From Paracoccaceae bacterium (GTDB lineage: Bacteria > Pseudomonadota > Alphaproteobacteria > Rhodobacterales > Rhodobacteraceae): DNA of 64,000 bases. Positions 9,181 through 17,790 of this stretch are shown one piece after another. Both the position numbers and the translations under genes were made by a program. Positions within the stretch are counted from its first letter, which is position 1; the number at the start of each line of letters is the position of its first letter. Under the pieces are notes generated by a model. That model was given only the letters and a program-made list of their open reading frames with translations, made no database searches and was not told where the DNA came from. The DNA lies in NCBI GenBank assembly GCA_022843025.1, contig JALHOL010000001.1:62001-126000 (forward strand), read 5' to 3'.

Positions 9181-10827
9181 TCAGCTGTCCTTGTTCCACT
9201 GTGCGACAAGGTTTGTCAGGTAATTCCCGGTGCTCTTCAGCCCGGCAATCGCTGTCTCCATCGCGGTAAAGCGTTGCAGATACCGCCGTTCCAGCAGCGT
9301 CGCCCGCGTGTCCAGCGCCGTGATCTCGTCCGTTGCTTCTGTCACCCGGCTGGTTAGCTGATCCTCGCGTTCCGACAGGCTGTTCGCCCCGCGTGTCAGC
9401 GCCGCCTCCAGCATCGTCTCCAGTGATGTCAGAAAGCTCTTGCCATAGCGCACCTCGGTCGCCTCCAGATCGGCAGGCACCGTCACCGTCATCCCGGCAT
9501 AATCACCGCTGAACAGCAGATACTGCGCCCGCCCATCGGGCAGCGTCAAACCCAGCATCGACTCCCCGTTCAGCGTCGCCTCCCCGGTGGTCGCGTTGCG
9601 GATAAAGGACAGGCTGCCCCCCCGCGCCGCCGCGCCCAGCGTGCCGGTCACCTCAACTCCCGGTGCACTGCCCGATAGCCGATCGGAAAAAACCATGTCG
9701 AAACCCGCCGGATCGGCTTCAAAGGCCTTCTCGAACCGCGTGTTATCAAGCCGGAGCGACCCATCCCGATTGGTCGCCACCCCAAAGTCAGAAAGCCGCT
9801 TGGCCGATGCGCCAAAGCCGCTGATCGGCGCGGCCAGCAGGCCGGTCAGATCCGCTTTCAGCTTCTCGATCAACCTGTCCCCGGCCAGCGCACCTGCCGT
9901 GGTGTCCCCCGCGCCGCGCGCCGACAGATCGGTCAGCAGCTTGCGGGTGTTGTTCACCTGCTCCACCAGCGCCTGCATGTTCAGCCGCGCAGTCTCGATA
10001 TCGCGGGTAAAGCTGACCGTCGTCGCCGTGCCCGCAGGCGCAGTGATGTCCAGCGTCGCCCCGGGGATCAGGTCATCAATTACATTGCTGGGCCGCGATA
10101 CGGTGATCCCGTCCACCAGCAGCACCGCATCCTGCGCCGCCTGAATCTGCCGCGTCGCATTCGTCGCGGTTGTATCGAACGCCGCCAGCCCGGCCACCGT
10201 TTCCGCCACCGTAAACCGCAGCGCCGATCCCGCGCCCGGCTCGCTCACGATGCCCAGCGAAAAGGTGCCATCCCCCTTGTCCAGCACCCGCGCCGCCATC
10301 CCCGGCAGCGCGTCCAGCGTCTCGGCCAGCATGGAAAGCGTTACGCCAGCCGGGATGTTCAGCGTGTTCACGGTGGTCGCGGGGTTCAAAGCAAAGGCCG
10401 GGTCCCCGTTCACATCCTCGAACCAGACCCCCACCTCAACTTGCAAGGACCCCGCCCCCACCAGCGCGTCCGCCGACGTATACCCCCCGAATTCCAACAC
10501 CTGCCGCGTGGCCAGCTGCTCCACTTCGATGGATGTGGTCGAATTGGCGATCTTGCTTGGGTCCGTGATCGTCACCCCCACGCCCGCATTGCCCGACTTT
10601 GCCGCCAGAACCGGGTTTTCCCGCAGCGTTGCCACCGCATTGTTCAGCGCCCCGAACTGCGACCGCACCTGTCCCAGTGCAGAGATTGACAATTGCGCCG
10701 CTTCCGACCGGCTGGTCTGCCGGGCCTTCAGCGGCTCGATCTCTGCTGCAACCAGAGACGCGGTCAATTCCCGCAGGTTCAGGCCCGACCCGTTGGTGTT
10801 CAGCGACGAAAGGATGTCAACGGTCAT
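9181..10827 (-). CDS. fliD: FliD, filament cap protein (HAP2)
   Basis: A 548-residue protein. The FliD N-terminal domain is recognisable (LLSSLNTNGSGLN-like start, LVAAEIEPLKARQ), as are the SALGQVRSQFGALNNAV segment and the C-terminal coiled coil (LETMLEAALTRGANSLSERE, then a final TAIAGLKSTGNYL). It caps the filament tip and helps flagellin fold as it emerges. It is the last of motA-motB-fliD on the minus strand, with its own sigma-28-like promoter overlapping the motB stop. FliD is absent from most alphaproteobacterial flagella, so it marks a Fla1-type system of gammaproteobacterial ancestry. Confidence 0.94.
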   Translation of the reverse strand: MTVDILSSLNTNGSGLNLRELTASLVAAEIEPLKARQTSRSEAAQLSISALGQVRSQFGALNNAVATLRENPVLAAKSGNAGVGVTITDPSKIANSTTSIEVEQLATRQVLEFGGYTSADALVGAGSLQVEVGVWFEDVNGDPAFALNPATTVNTLNIPAGVTLSMLAETLDALPGMAARVLDKGDGTFSLGIVSEPGAGSALRFTVAETVAGLAAFDTTATNATRQIQAAQDAVLLVDGITVSRPSNVIDDLIPGATLDITAPAGTATTVSFTRDIETARLNMQALVEQVNNTRKLLTDLSARGAGDTTAGALAGDRLIEKLKADLTGLLAAPISGFGASAKRLSDFGVATNRDGSLRLDNTRFEKAFEADPAGFDMVFSDRLSGSAPGVEVTGTLGAAARGGSLSFIRNATTGEATLNGESMLGLTLPDGRAQYLLFSGDYAGMTVTVPADLEATEVRYGKSFLTSLETMLEAALTRGANSLSEREDQLTSRVTEATDEITALDTRATLLERRYLQRFTAMETAIAGLKSTGNYLTNLVAQWNKDS

Positions 10828-10854
10828 GCTGCGGCCTCATGCTTCACCACTCTG

Positions 10855-10880
10855 AACGACAGACCGCCGCCAAAGGTTTA
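10855..10880 (-). promoter_or_regulatory. Candidate sigma-28 (FliA) promoter of fliD
   Basis: On the minus strand TAAA (10880-10877) is followed after 16 bases by GTCGTTCA (starting 10860). The -35 TAAA contains the TAA stop of motB. Spacing is one longer than the TAAG-N15-GYCGTT pattern seen before fliS and the second fliL. Confidence 0.45.
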
Positions 10881-12089
10881 GTCCCCACTTGCAGAATTCG
10901 GGCCACCTTCGGCTTTGCCGTAGTCGATTTCGATCTCGATCCTGCGGTTCTTCTCGCGTCCGGCATCGGTCGTGTTGTCGGCCACCGGCGCGGATTCCCC
11001 ACGCGACACCGCCACGATCTGCGATGGGTCGATCTTCCCGCTTTCCACCAACTCACGCACTACCGATGTCGCCCGCGCCGCCCCCAGCCCGAAATTGTCG
11101 GTATACGGCCCCCCGCTCAGCGGTACGTTGTCGGTATGCCCGGTCACCGTGATCGTGGCATCCGGTGCCAGCGCATTGGCCGAAATCTCGTCCATGATCG
11201 TCTTGGCTTGTTCGGTCAGATCGGCCGACCCAGATTCAAAGGCCCCACCGGCACCCACGGTGACAAAGACCTTCCCATCGCGCCGCTCCACCTCGACCAG
11301 GCCCTGCGCGCTCTGGTCCCGCAGGGCGACGCTCAGCTTGGCCTCGGCAAAGCCCGGGCTTGTGGCCCGCCCGGCCGAAGGCCCGCCCGCCCCACCCGAT
11401 CCCGGCGCAGGCTCGCCCGTGCCTTCCTCGGCGGGCTGGTCAGGGGCGGCCACCTGCTTATCGGGATCGCTCCCCGGCTCATCGCCCGCAGCATCCGCCG
11501 CGCCGCCCGTCAGCGCGGCCAGCACCTCAGCCACCTCTTCCGCAGTGGGTTGCCCCTCGCCCTCGGCCAGCTTGACCGTCACGCTCTTGTCGCCCTGTTC
11601 CACCGTCAACTTGCCCGAAGCCAGCGCCTGCATCATCGCTTGCGCTGCCGCCTCGCCCGCAGCCTGCGCCGCAGCAATCTGCGCCGCTTCCTCGGGGGAT
11701 CGTCCGGCCTCTTCGCCATCGCGGTTGGGTTCGCGGCCCTCATCTCCGGTCGGCGGTTCCTCGCCCTCAACCGTATCGGGCGGCAGACCCTGCGGCTTGA
11801 AATCCATCTCCAGAACCATGCCGCCTTCGGCATTGTCCATGATTGGTGCCACCATCTCGGTGCCAAAGGTCTCCCGCATGGACCCGGCCATCTTCTTGAA
11901 GCTCACCTCGTCGAACTTGGCAAATCCAAGGATCAGAACGAAGAACGCCATAAGGTTGGTCGCGATATCCGCGAACGTCGCCAGCCAGGCCGGCGCGCCG
12001 ACAGGCGGGCAGGCGGGACGGTCATCATCATCGTCCTCGTCATAGACGGGCGGTGGTCGCAGCAGTGTGACCTTTGCAGAACTTGCCAT
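10878..12089 (-). CDS. motB: MotB (PomB-like), stator subunit anchored to peptidoglycan
   Basis: A 403-residue protein. After an acidic N-terminus comes a single transmembrane helix starting WLATFADIATNLMAFFVLIL, in which Asp41 is the ion-carrying residue of the family. KMAGSMRETFG then follows, very like the plug/linker region of Vibrio PomB. A long Glu/Ala/Pro-rich linker (about residues 110-260) leads to an OmpA-like peptidoglycan-binding domain (TGHTDNVPLSGG, EKNRRIEIEI). The start has GGGGAG seven bases before it. It pairs with motA, 12 bases upstream. The coupling ion cannot be settled from sequence: the likeness is to PomB, but the R. sphaeroides motor is reported as proton-driven. Confidence 0.95.
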   Translation of the reverse strand: MASSAKVTLLRPPPVYDEDDDDDRPACPPVGAPAWLATFADIATNLMAFFVLILGFAKFDEVSFKKMAGSMRETFGTEMVAPIMDNAEGGMVLEMDFKPQGLPPDTVEGEEPPTGDEGREPNRDGEEAGRSPEEAAQIAAAQAAGEAAAQAMMQALASGKLTVEQGDKSVTVKLAEGEGQPTAEEVAEVLAALTGGAADAAGDEPGSDPDKQVAAPDQPAEEGTGEPAPGSGGAGGPSAGRATSPGFAEAKLSVALRDQSAQGLVEVERRDGKVFVTVGAGGAFESGSADLTEQAKTIMDEISANALAPDATITVTGHTDNVPLSGGPYTDNFGLGAARATSVVRELVESGKIDPSQIVAVSRGESAPVADNTTDAGREKNRRIEIEIDYGKAEGGPNSASGD

Positions 12090-12101
12090 GGCCTGCTCCC
12101 C

Positions 12102-12863
12102 TTACGCGGCCATCAGCCGCGCCTGCTCTTTGGGCGGCAGCACGGTTACCATCTGATCCTGCACGCTGCGCGGGCTGTCGCCCCGCGCAATCGCACGCAA
12201 CCCTTCCAGAACCAATTCGCGATAGGTCACCTCATCAGCGGTGTATCCCTCCAGCTTGGAAAGCACTGGCCCAAAGATCACGTTGGCAATCAACGCCCCG
12301 TAAAGCGTGGTTAGCAACGCCACTGCCATGGCCGGGCCGATGGATTTCGGGTCCGACATATTGCCCAGCATCAGCACCAACCCGATCAGCGTACCGACCA
12401 TCCCCATCGCCGGGCCATAGTCGATCCAGGCCTTCAACGCGCTGTGGTTCCCCTCATGGCGCGATTTCATCGCCTTGATTTCCTGCTTCAGCGCCTTGAC
12501 CAGCTTGCCTTCATCCGCCCCGTCGATCAGCATCTGCAAACCGCGCTCAAAAAACCGGTCCGGCACCTGCTGGCCTTCCAGCGCCATCATCCCGTCCTTA
12601 CGCGCCATCGCCGCCAGCTCGACCATCCGCTCGATGATTGTGGGCATGTCGAAGATGGACGGCTTGAACGCCTTTCCCATCGCCTTGAAATGGCCGATGA
12701 ACACGCCCATCGGCATCTTCATCATCACGATGAAGAACGTTCCGCCGAACACGATCACGACCGACGCATAGTCGACAAAGGGCGCAACCCCGCCCGCATA
12801 GATCATCGACCCGACGATCATGACGATCGCCCCGACCAGCCCGATAAGGGTTGCGATATCCAT
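12102..12863 (-). CDS. motA: MotA (PomA-like), stator channel subunit
   Basis: A 253-residue protein, the length of Vibrio PomA rather than the ~290 of enterobacterial MotA. It has four transmembrane segments: two near residues 5-50 and two near 150-200, the latter reading GMVGTLIGLVLMLGNMSDP and GPAMAVALLTTLYGALIANV, close to PomA. The cytoplasmic loop (VELAAMARKDGMMALEG) should contact FliG. It is the first gene of motA-motB-fliD, divergent from fliC across a 250-base region, with GGAG ahead of its ATG. Confidence 0.95.
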   Translation of the reverse strand: MDIATLIGLVGAIVMIVGSMIYAGGVAPFVDYASVVIVFGGTFFIVMMKMPMGVFIGHFKAMGKAFKPSIFDMPTIIERMVELAAMARKDGMMALEGQQVPDRFFERGLQMLIDGADEGKLVKALKQEIKAMKSRHEGNHSALKAWIDYGPAMGMVGTLIGLVLMLGNMSDPKSIGPAMAVALLTTLYGALIANVIFGPVLSKLEGYTADEVTYRELVLEGLRAIARGDSPRSVQDQMVTVLPPKEQARLMAA

Positions 12864-12896
12864 GTTGCCACTCCAGGGATTTTGGTTCCGTCCCCT

Positions 12897-12923
12897 AGAA
12901 CGGCAGCATCTTTGCCAATGATA
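12897..12923 (-). promoter_or_regulatory. Candidate motA promoter (overlapping sigma-28-like and sigma-54-like motifs)
   Basis: GCCGTTCT (12904-12897, minus strand) matches the -10 of the sigma-28-like sites here, with a weak -35 (TATC) at 15 bases. The same DNA reads TGGCAAAGATGCTGCC (12917-12902), with GG and GC 10 bases apart as in a sigma-54 site. Both matches are imperfect and only one may be used. Confidence 0.35.
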
Positions 12924-13035
12924 CCCCTGCCTGTGCAGATAGGCAGATCATTGCGGGCGCGTGTATGGAATCTGGATCGCGCGCGCGTAGGGCGGGGGGT
13001 TGTTCCTACAAAATCAGGAATTTTCATCCCGACGC

Positions 13036-13061
13036 TAAACATCCCCGTAACACGTCGTTGT
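13036..13061 (+). promoter_or_regulatory. Candidate sigma-28 (FliA) promoter of fliC
   Basis: TAAA at 13036-13039 is followed after 14 bases by GTCGTTGT at 13054-13061, close to TAAR-N15-GYCGTT as seen before fliS. The flagellin ATG (13114) lies 53 bases downstream and has AGGAGG at 13100-13105. Flagellin under FliA control is the general rule. Confidence 0.45.
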
Positions 13062-13113
13062 CATTCCCGAGCGCAGAAGACAGCGCGACGGTAACTTTCA
13101 GGAGGCTGAAGCC

Positions 13114-14586
13114 ATGACGACGATCAATACCAATATCGGTGCCCTGTCCGCTCAGGCGAACATGACCAAAGTGAACAACGATTTCAATACGGCGATGACG
13201 CGTCTCTCCTCGGGCCTGCGCATCAACGCCGCCAAAGACGATGCTGCCGGTATGGCCATCGCCGAAAAGATGACCTCGCAGGTCATGGGGATCAACCAGG
13301 CGGTCCGCAACGCGACCGATGGCAAGAACCTGATCGACACGACGGAAAGCGCACATGTCGAAGTCTCGAGCATGCTGCAGCGCGTTCGTGAACTGGCCGT
13401 GCAGTCGGCTTCCGACACCAACACCGGCTCTGACCGCGGCAACATCACCGCCGAAGCCCGCCAGCTGCTGGCCGAAATCAACCGCGTATCCGAGAACACC
13501 ACCTTCAACGGCATGAAGGTCATGGACGGCTCCTTCTCGGGCAAGCAGTTCCAGATCGGCGCTGACGCCGGCCAGACCCTGTCGATCTCCATCGACAGCA
13601 CCGCCGCCACCGCCATCGGCGCACACAAGCAATCGACGCTCGCTTCTGCTACTGCCACCGGCGTTGCCGCGCAGGACATCGTCATCACCGGCAGCGCAGG
13701 CAGCGCCGAAATCTCTGCGACCGCTGGTCAATCGGCCGAGTCGCTGGCAGCCGCCGTCAACGCCGCGTCCTCGCAGACCGGGGTTGCCGCAACCGCCAAG
13801 ACCCAGGCAACCCTGTCCTTCACCGGCGCTGCTGCTGCGGCTGGCACGGTCAGCTTCACCATCAACGGCACGTCGATCGGCACGGGTGTGGCGATTTCCA
13901 CGGATGCCGCTGGCGATCTGGACCTGACCTCGCTGCGCGATGCGATCAACAGCAAGTCGGCCAGCACCGGCGTCACCGCCACGATGGGCGATGACAACAC
14001 CTCCATCGTGATGACCGATGCCAACGGCAGCAACATCACGTTGGATGACTACACCCACACGGCAACGACCCCGGGCATCACCCTTTCCGTTGACGCAGAT
14101 GGCGATCCGGCAACTGCCGCCGTCACCTCGGCTCTCGCGGTTGGTGCAGCGTCCACCGTCACCGGCCAGGTCAGCTTCACGTCGACCGAATCCTTCGCGG
14201 TCAGCGCGACGGCAGCGGCGACCGGCTTCTTCGGCAACGCGGCTGCGGCGTCCTTCACGTCCGACCTCGACGCCGTCGCCGATATCGACCTGTCCACCGC
14301 CGAATCTTCGGCAAAGGCCATCGAAGTGATCGACGTCGCCCTGCAAAAGATCAGCCAGTCGCGCGGTGACCTCGGTGCTGTGTCCAACCGCCTCGACTCG
14401 ACGATCTCGAACCTGACCAACATCTCGGTTTCGACGCAGGCCGCCAAGTCGCAGATCGTGGATGCCGACTTCGCCCAGGAATCGACGAACCTCGCCCGTG
14501 GCCAGATCCTGTCGCAGGCTGCCACCGCGATGCTCGCCCAGGCGAACTCGTCCAAGCAGAACGTGATGAGTCTGCTCCGCGGCTGA
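13114..14586 (+). CDS. fliC: Flagellin
   Basis: A 490-residue flagellin. The N-terminal D0/D1 region has TINTNIGALSAQANM, LSSGLRINAAKDDAAG and LAVQSASDTNTGSDR; the C-terminal half has LDSTISNLTNISVSTQAA and ends NSSKQNVMSLLRG. Between about residues 180 and 390 is a Thr/Ala-rich surface domain. It is the filament subunit, exported through the type III apparatus with FliS (32991-33386) as likely chaperone. It has a strong AGGAGG ribosome site, a sigma-28-like promoter and an intrinsic terminator, so it is a highly expressed single-gene unit. No flaF or flbT, partners of the ancestral alphaproteobacterial flagellins, is adjacent. Confidence 0.97.
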   Translation: MTTINTNIGALSAQANMTKVNNDFNTAMTRLSSGLRINAAKDDAAGMAIAEKMTSQVMGINQAVRNATDGKNLIDTTESAHVEVSSMLQRVRELAVQSASDTNTGSDRGNITAEARQLLAEINRVSENTTFNGMKVMDGSFSGKQFQIGADAGQTLSISIDSTAATAIGAHKQSTLASATATGVAAQDIVITGSAGSAEISATAGQSAESLAAAVNAASSQTGVAATAKTQATLSFTGAAAAAGTVSFTINGTSIGTGVAISTDAAGDLDLTSLRDAINSKSASTGVTATMGDDNTSIVMTDANGSNITLDDYTHTATTPGITLSVDADGDPATAAVTSALAVGAASTVTGQVSFTSTESFAVSATAAATGFFGNAAAASFTSDLDAVADIDLSTAESSAKAIEVIDVALQKISQSRGDLGAVSNRLDSTISNLTNISVSTQAAKSQIVDADFAQESTNLARGQILSQAATAMLAQANSSKQNVMSLLRG

Positions 14587-14607
14587 CGGTTTACCGACAG
14601 ACAAAAG

Positions 14608-14648
14608 GATGCCCCCGGTCCATCCGAACCGGGGGCATCGTTTATTTT
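14608..14648 (+). terminator. Intrinsic terminator after fliC
   Basis: A 12-bp perfect stem (14608-14619 with 14628-14639) with an eight-base loop is followed by a T-rich tract (GTTTATTTT). It lies 22 bases after the flagellin stop. Confidence 0.9.
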
Positions 14649-14770
14649 CAATGACTTATGGTTAACAGATTACGACGAAAACCCCGCCTTCGGCCATTTT
14701 AGGGGTGTCAAACGGAAATTTTGCATGGCCCTGCGGGCATCGGTGAAACTGCTGGCAAGGAGAGCCAAAC

Positions 14771-16117
14771 ATGCAGCTTTTTACCGCCCAGTCCATCGGC
14801 CAGCGTCAATCGGTCGTCGTCACCGCCCAGCTTCAGCAGGCGATCCAGCTGCTGCAAATGGGCAATACCGACCTGCAAAGCTTCATCGAATCCCAGGCCG
14901 AGGAGAACCCCTTCCTCGAAGTTGGCTCCCGCGCTGTTCAACCCAAATCCACCCGCGACCTGACCCTTCCCTCGCAACTGCGCGCGGGCGGTGATGACTG
15001 GGACCGCATCGGTCAGCTCGCCGCCGATCCCGGCCCCTCGCTCTATGCCCATGTCTCCGCCGAAATCGCACGCCTGAATCTGTCGCCTGCGGAAACCCTG
15101 ATGGCCGAGGCATTCCTTGATGCGCTGGAACCGTCGGGCTGGCTGGGCCAGCCCCTTGCCGCCATCGCAGACCGTCTGTTCATCTCGGAAGACGAAGCCG
15201 AACAACTGCTCATAAAACTGCAACGGATCGAACCCGCCGGTCTCTTTGCCCGCAATCTGTCGGAATGCCTGTCGCTTCAGGCCGCCGAACAAGGCCTGCT
15301 GACCCCCGCTTTCGCGCGCCTTCTGGACCATCTGCCGATGCTGGCCCAGGCCGATCTGCGCGGCCTCTGCCGCGCCTGCAACGTGGCCTTGGACGATCTG
15401 AAATCCATGCTGCGCCAGATCCGCAGCTTCAACCCGAAGCCGGGTGCCACCTTCGATGCCACCCCCATCCCGCAACGCGCCCCCGATCTGATCGTCACCC
15501 GCGGTGCCGAAGGCTGGCGCGTCGATCTCAACCGCTCCACCCTGCCCACCGTCGTGGTGCGCAGCGACGAAGCCCGCCGCCTCTCTCGCCGCCAGATCAC
15601 CGCCAACGCCTATGTCGCCGAACGCCTTTCGGTCGCGCGCTGGCTGTCGCGCGCAGTGGAACACCGCAACCAGACCACGCTCAAGGTCGGGGCCGAGGTT
15701 GTCCGCCGCCAGATCGATTTTCTCGAACTCGGGGCCGCCCGGATGCGCCCCATGGTCCTGCGCGAGGTGGCCGAGGCCATCGGCGTGCATGAAAGCACCG
15801 TCAGCCGCGTCTGCTCGGGTATTCTGATCGCCACGCCGCAGGGCACCTTCCCGCTCAAAAGCTTCTTCAGCGCCGCCCTCGCCAACCGGGATGAGGCGGG
15901 CGAAGCAGGCTCTGCCTCTGCCGTGCGTCACCGCATCCAGAAGATGATCGCCGCGGAAAACCCCGAAGAGCCGCTGTCCGACGATCACATCGCCCGTGTC
16001 ATCGGGCAGGAAGACGGCGTTCAGCTTGCCCGCCGTACCGTCGCCAAATACCGCGACCAGCTGCGCATCCCGTCATCGGTCGATCGCCGCCGCCGCGCCA
16101 TCGTCGCGCAAATGTAA
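14771..16117 (+). CDS. rpoN: RpoN, sigma-54 factor (RpoN2-like, flagellar)
   Basis: A 448-residue sigma-54. The N-terminal Gln-rich activator-responsive region is intact (SVVVTAQLQQAIQLLQMGN), the core-binding domain lies in the middle, VAEAIGVHESTVSRVCSG is the helix-turn-helix, and the RpoN box is ARRTVAKYR (residues 420-428). AAGGAGAG precedes the ATG. Its place between fliC and the motF-like unit, amid many -24/-12 promoters, suggests a copy dedicated to the flagellum, like RpoN2 of R. sphaeroides rather than a nitrogen-control RpoN. Other rpoN copies would lie outside this window. No -24/-12 site is evident in its own upstream region. Confidence 0.93.
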   Translation: MQLFTAQSIGQRQSVVVTAQLQQAIQLLQMGNTDLQSFIESQAEENPFLEVGSRAVQPKSTRDLTLPSQLRAGGDDWDRIGQLAADPGPSLYAHVSAEIARLNLSPAETLMAEAFLDALEPSGWLGQPLAAIADRLFISEDEAEQLLIKLQRIEPAGLFARNLSECLSLQAAEQGLLTPAFARLLDHLPMLAQADLRGLCRACNVALDDLKSMLRQIRSFNPKPGATFDATPIPQRAPDLIVTRGAEGWRVDLNRSTLPTVVVRSDEARRLSRRQITANAYVAERLSVARWLSRAVEHRNQTTLKVGAEVVRRQIDFLELGAARMRPMVLREVAEAIGVHESTVSRVCSGILIATPQGTFPLKSFFSAALANRDEAGEAGSASAVRHRIQKMIAAENPEEPLSDDHIARVIGQEDGVQLARRTVAKYRDQLRIPSSVDRRRRAIVAQM

Positions 16118-16162
16118 CCCCTGCAAGGGTCGGGAAAAACAGGTCTCCCGCTCATGCAACGG

Positions 16163-16196
16163 AAAAGGCCCGCCATCAGCGGGCCTTTTTCTTTCC
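16163..16196 (+). terminator. Intrinsic terminator after rpoN
   Basis: GGCCCGC (16167-16173) pairs with GCGGGCC (16179-16185) around CATCA, flanked by AAAA and TTTTT, so the hairpin could work in both directions between rpoN and the converging minus-strand gene. Confidence 0.88.
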
Positions 16197-16235
16197 GTGC
16201 GGTAGCGCCAAACCTTGCGCATCAGCGCAGGCCGA

Positions 16236-16943
16236 TCAGGCCACCTGTTCTTCCGCAGGTGCCGTAGCGGCGAACAGGTACCGGTCCCCCGGATGCCGCG
16301 CCATATGGGCAGCATGGGCCTCGCCCTCGCCCCGCGCGGCGATCACGCCAATAAAGCGCAGCCCCCGTGCGCCCCGGTCCGCGCGCAGAAAGGCCACTGC
16401 CGTCCGCCGCACCCAAAGCCCCGCCGCAACCCAGACCACGGCCGCCAGAATAGGCATCACCACCATCGCAGCTGCCAGCGCCGCCACCACCGTGGCCCCC
16501 TGCACCCAAAGCCGCATCTGCATCAGCCACAAGGGCGGTGCAATCATCGCCAGAACCGACGGCACCGCAGGATATAGGTCATAGACCCCCGCCTCGGCCC
16601 GCATCACCTGATAATTCCGCAATCCCTCCGGGTCGATCCGGGCCGCTTCCGCCCCTTCGGGCAGCGGGCAAGGCACTGCCTCCCACCGCCCCAGCCGCGA
16701 CGTTGTGGCCAGCACCAGGAACGGTTCCGTCCCGCGCCGGAACCCCAGCGCCAGCGGCTTTTCCCCACGCTCGGCAAAGCGCGCGCGCAGCGCCGCCTCG
16801 CTGCCCCGGAACGGACGGCCGTTGATCGCCTCAAGCATGTCGCCGGCCCGCAGGCCCAGCGCCCGGCCCGCCGGATCGATCCCGCCCGACCGCAGCCGCA
16901 AGGCGCTGGTCACGGGCTCCGCTGATGTTGTGTCACTGTCCAT
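16236..16943 (-). CDS. PDZ-domain membrane protein of the motF unit
   Basis: A 235-residue protein of unknown function. Residues 15-80 look like a PDZ domain (AGRALGLRAGDMLEAINGRP, a typical PDZ core), and residues 130-180 hold a hydrophobic stretch that can form two membrane helices. It starts three bases after the upstream motF-like gene and shares its sigma-54 promoter. The R. sphaeroides motF unit is described as including hypothetical genes, and this may be one. A role in the basal body or stator is inference from context. Confidence 0.65.
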   Translation of the reverse strand: MDSDTTSAEPVTSALRLRSGGIDPAGRALGLRAGDMLEAINGRPFRGSEAALRARFAERGEKPLALGFRRGTEPFLVLATTSRLGRWEAVPCPLPEGAEAARIDPEGLRNYQVMRAEAGVYDLYPAVPSVLAMIAPPLWLMQMRLWVQGATVVAALAAAMVVMPILAAVVWVAAGLWVRRTAVAFLRADRGARGLRFIGVIAARGEGEAHAAHMARHPGDRYLFAATAPAEEQVA

Positions 16944-16946
16944 CGG

Positions 16947-17744
16947 TCAAGGATAGCTAAAGGGATTGGGTTCCGCAGGCTGTGGCTTCGGGCGCGGCTT
17001 GGACGGGGCCGCCGGCGTGCTGCGCGCCGCTGCCTCCACCGGGGCAGGCGGAGCCTCATCAGCGACCAGCGCCTTCACGGCCTCTACCAATTCCGTCATG
17101 GCGGGATCACCCGTTCCGTTCAGCAGCGCAAGCTCGGCTTCTGCCAGCGCCGTCAGAATCTCGTCGCGCATCACGTTCAGGTCGGCTTTCACCCCCTCGC
17201 GGATCGCATTTGCGATCTGGGCATCCATCGGCTCTGCCTCGGGCTCCGGCTCCGGTTCGGGCTCTGGCCCCGCCATCGCGGCGCGGCGGATCTCGTCCTT
17301 CACCAGTTCCAGCGTCGCCAGAAGGTCCGTCTTCAGCACATCCTGCTGTTCGGCCACAACATCGCCGATCACGTCGATCTGCTTGACCTCTTCCACCAAC
17401 AGCTTGGCTGCCTCGGCCTGCACATCTGCCGCCACGCGCAGGTCCTCGACTGATTGGAAATAGACCAGCCCCGCCAGCACCAGCGAAACGACCGCCCCGC
17501 CCGCCGCCCCTGCGGCCAGCAGGGTGTTGCGCCGCTGCCCCTTCATTACGGCTTCGGCAAAGGCACGATGCGCCGCAGACAGCGCGGCCATATCGCCCGT
17601 CGCGCCCTTTGCGGGACGCCGAACTTCATCACGCGCCAGTACAGGTGCCGCGACCGCCTCCGCCTCGATGGGCGCTGCCACGTCCGCAGCATTCGTTTCG
17701 GCGCCCGTCTTGTCGGCGCCCGTCTTGTCGGTCTTGCCCGCCAT
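16947..17744 (-). CDS. motF: MotF-like bitopic membrane protein
   Basis: The start at 17744 is chosen because AAGGAG lies just upstream and a near-perfect sigma-54 promoter at 17775-17790 sits inside the longer open frame. This gives 265 residues: a cytoplasmic Ala/Lys-rich N-terminus, one membrane helix near residues 75-97 (LLAAGAAGGAVVSLVLAGLV), then a helical periplasmic part with an EPEPEPEPEAEP stretch and a Pro-rich tail. In R. sphaeroides, MotF is a bitopic protein with a periplasmic C-terminus, needed for Fla1 rotation and first in a small unit. Topology, operon position and promoter fit, but homology itself was not tested. Confidence 0.6.
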   Translation of the reverse strand: MAGKTDKTGADKTGAETNAADVAAPIEAEAVAAPVLARDEVRRPAKGATGDMAALSAAHRAFAEAVMKGQRRNTLLAAGAAGGAVVSLVLAGLVYFQSVEDLRVAADVQAEAAKLLVEEVKQIDVIGDVVAEQQDVLKTDLLATLELVKDEIRRAAMAGPEPEPEPEPEAEPMDAQIANAIREGVKADLNVMRDEILTALAEAELALLNGTGDPAMTELVEAVKALVADEAPPAPVEAAARSTPAAPSKPRPKPQPAEPNPFSYP

Positions 17745-17774
17745 GACCTTCTCCTTGCGATTACCTGTCTTCAC

Positions 17775-17790
17775 AGCAAGTCCCGTGCCA
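17775..17790 (-). promoter_or_regulatory. Sigma-54 promoter of the motF-like unit
   Basis: On the minus strand TGGCACG-GGAC-TTGCT matches the -24/-12 consensus at every key position. It lies 30 bases before the motF ATG and directly after the stop of the small gene at 17791-18003. Confidence 0.85.

Noticed and set aside
10599-12314. 571-residue plus-strand frame opposite motB
   Set aside because: Low-complexity His/Arg/Gln composition; antisense to a clear MotB with OmpA domain.
14703-14724. Sigma-54 promoter before rpoN
   Set aside because: A TTGC is present but no GG lies 10 bases upstream of its GC, so the spacing rule fails.
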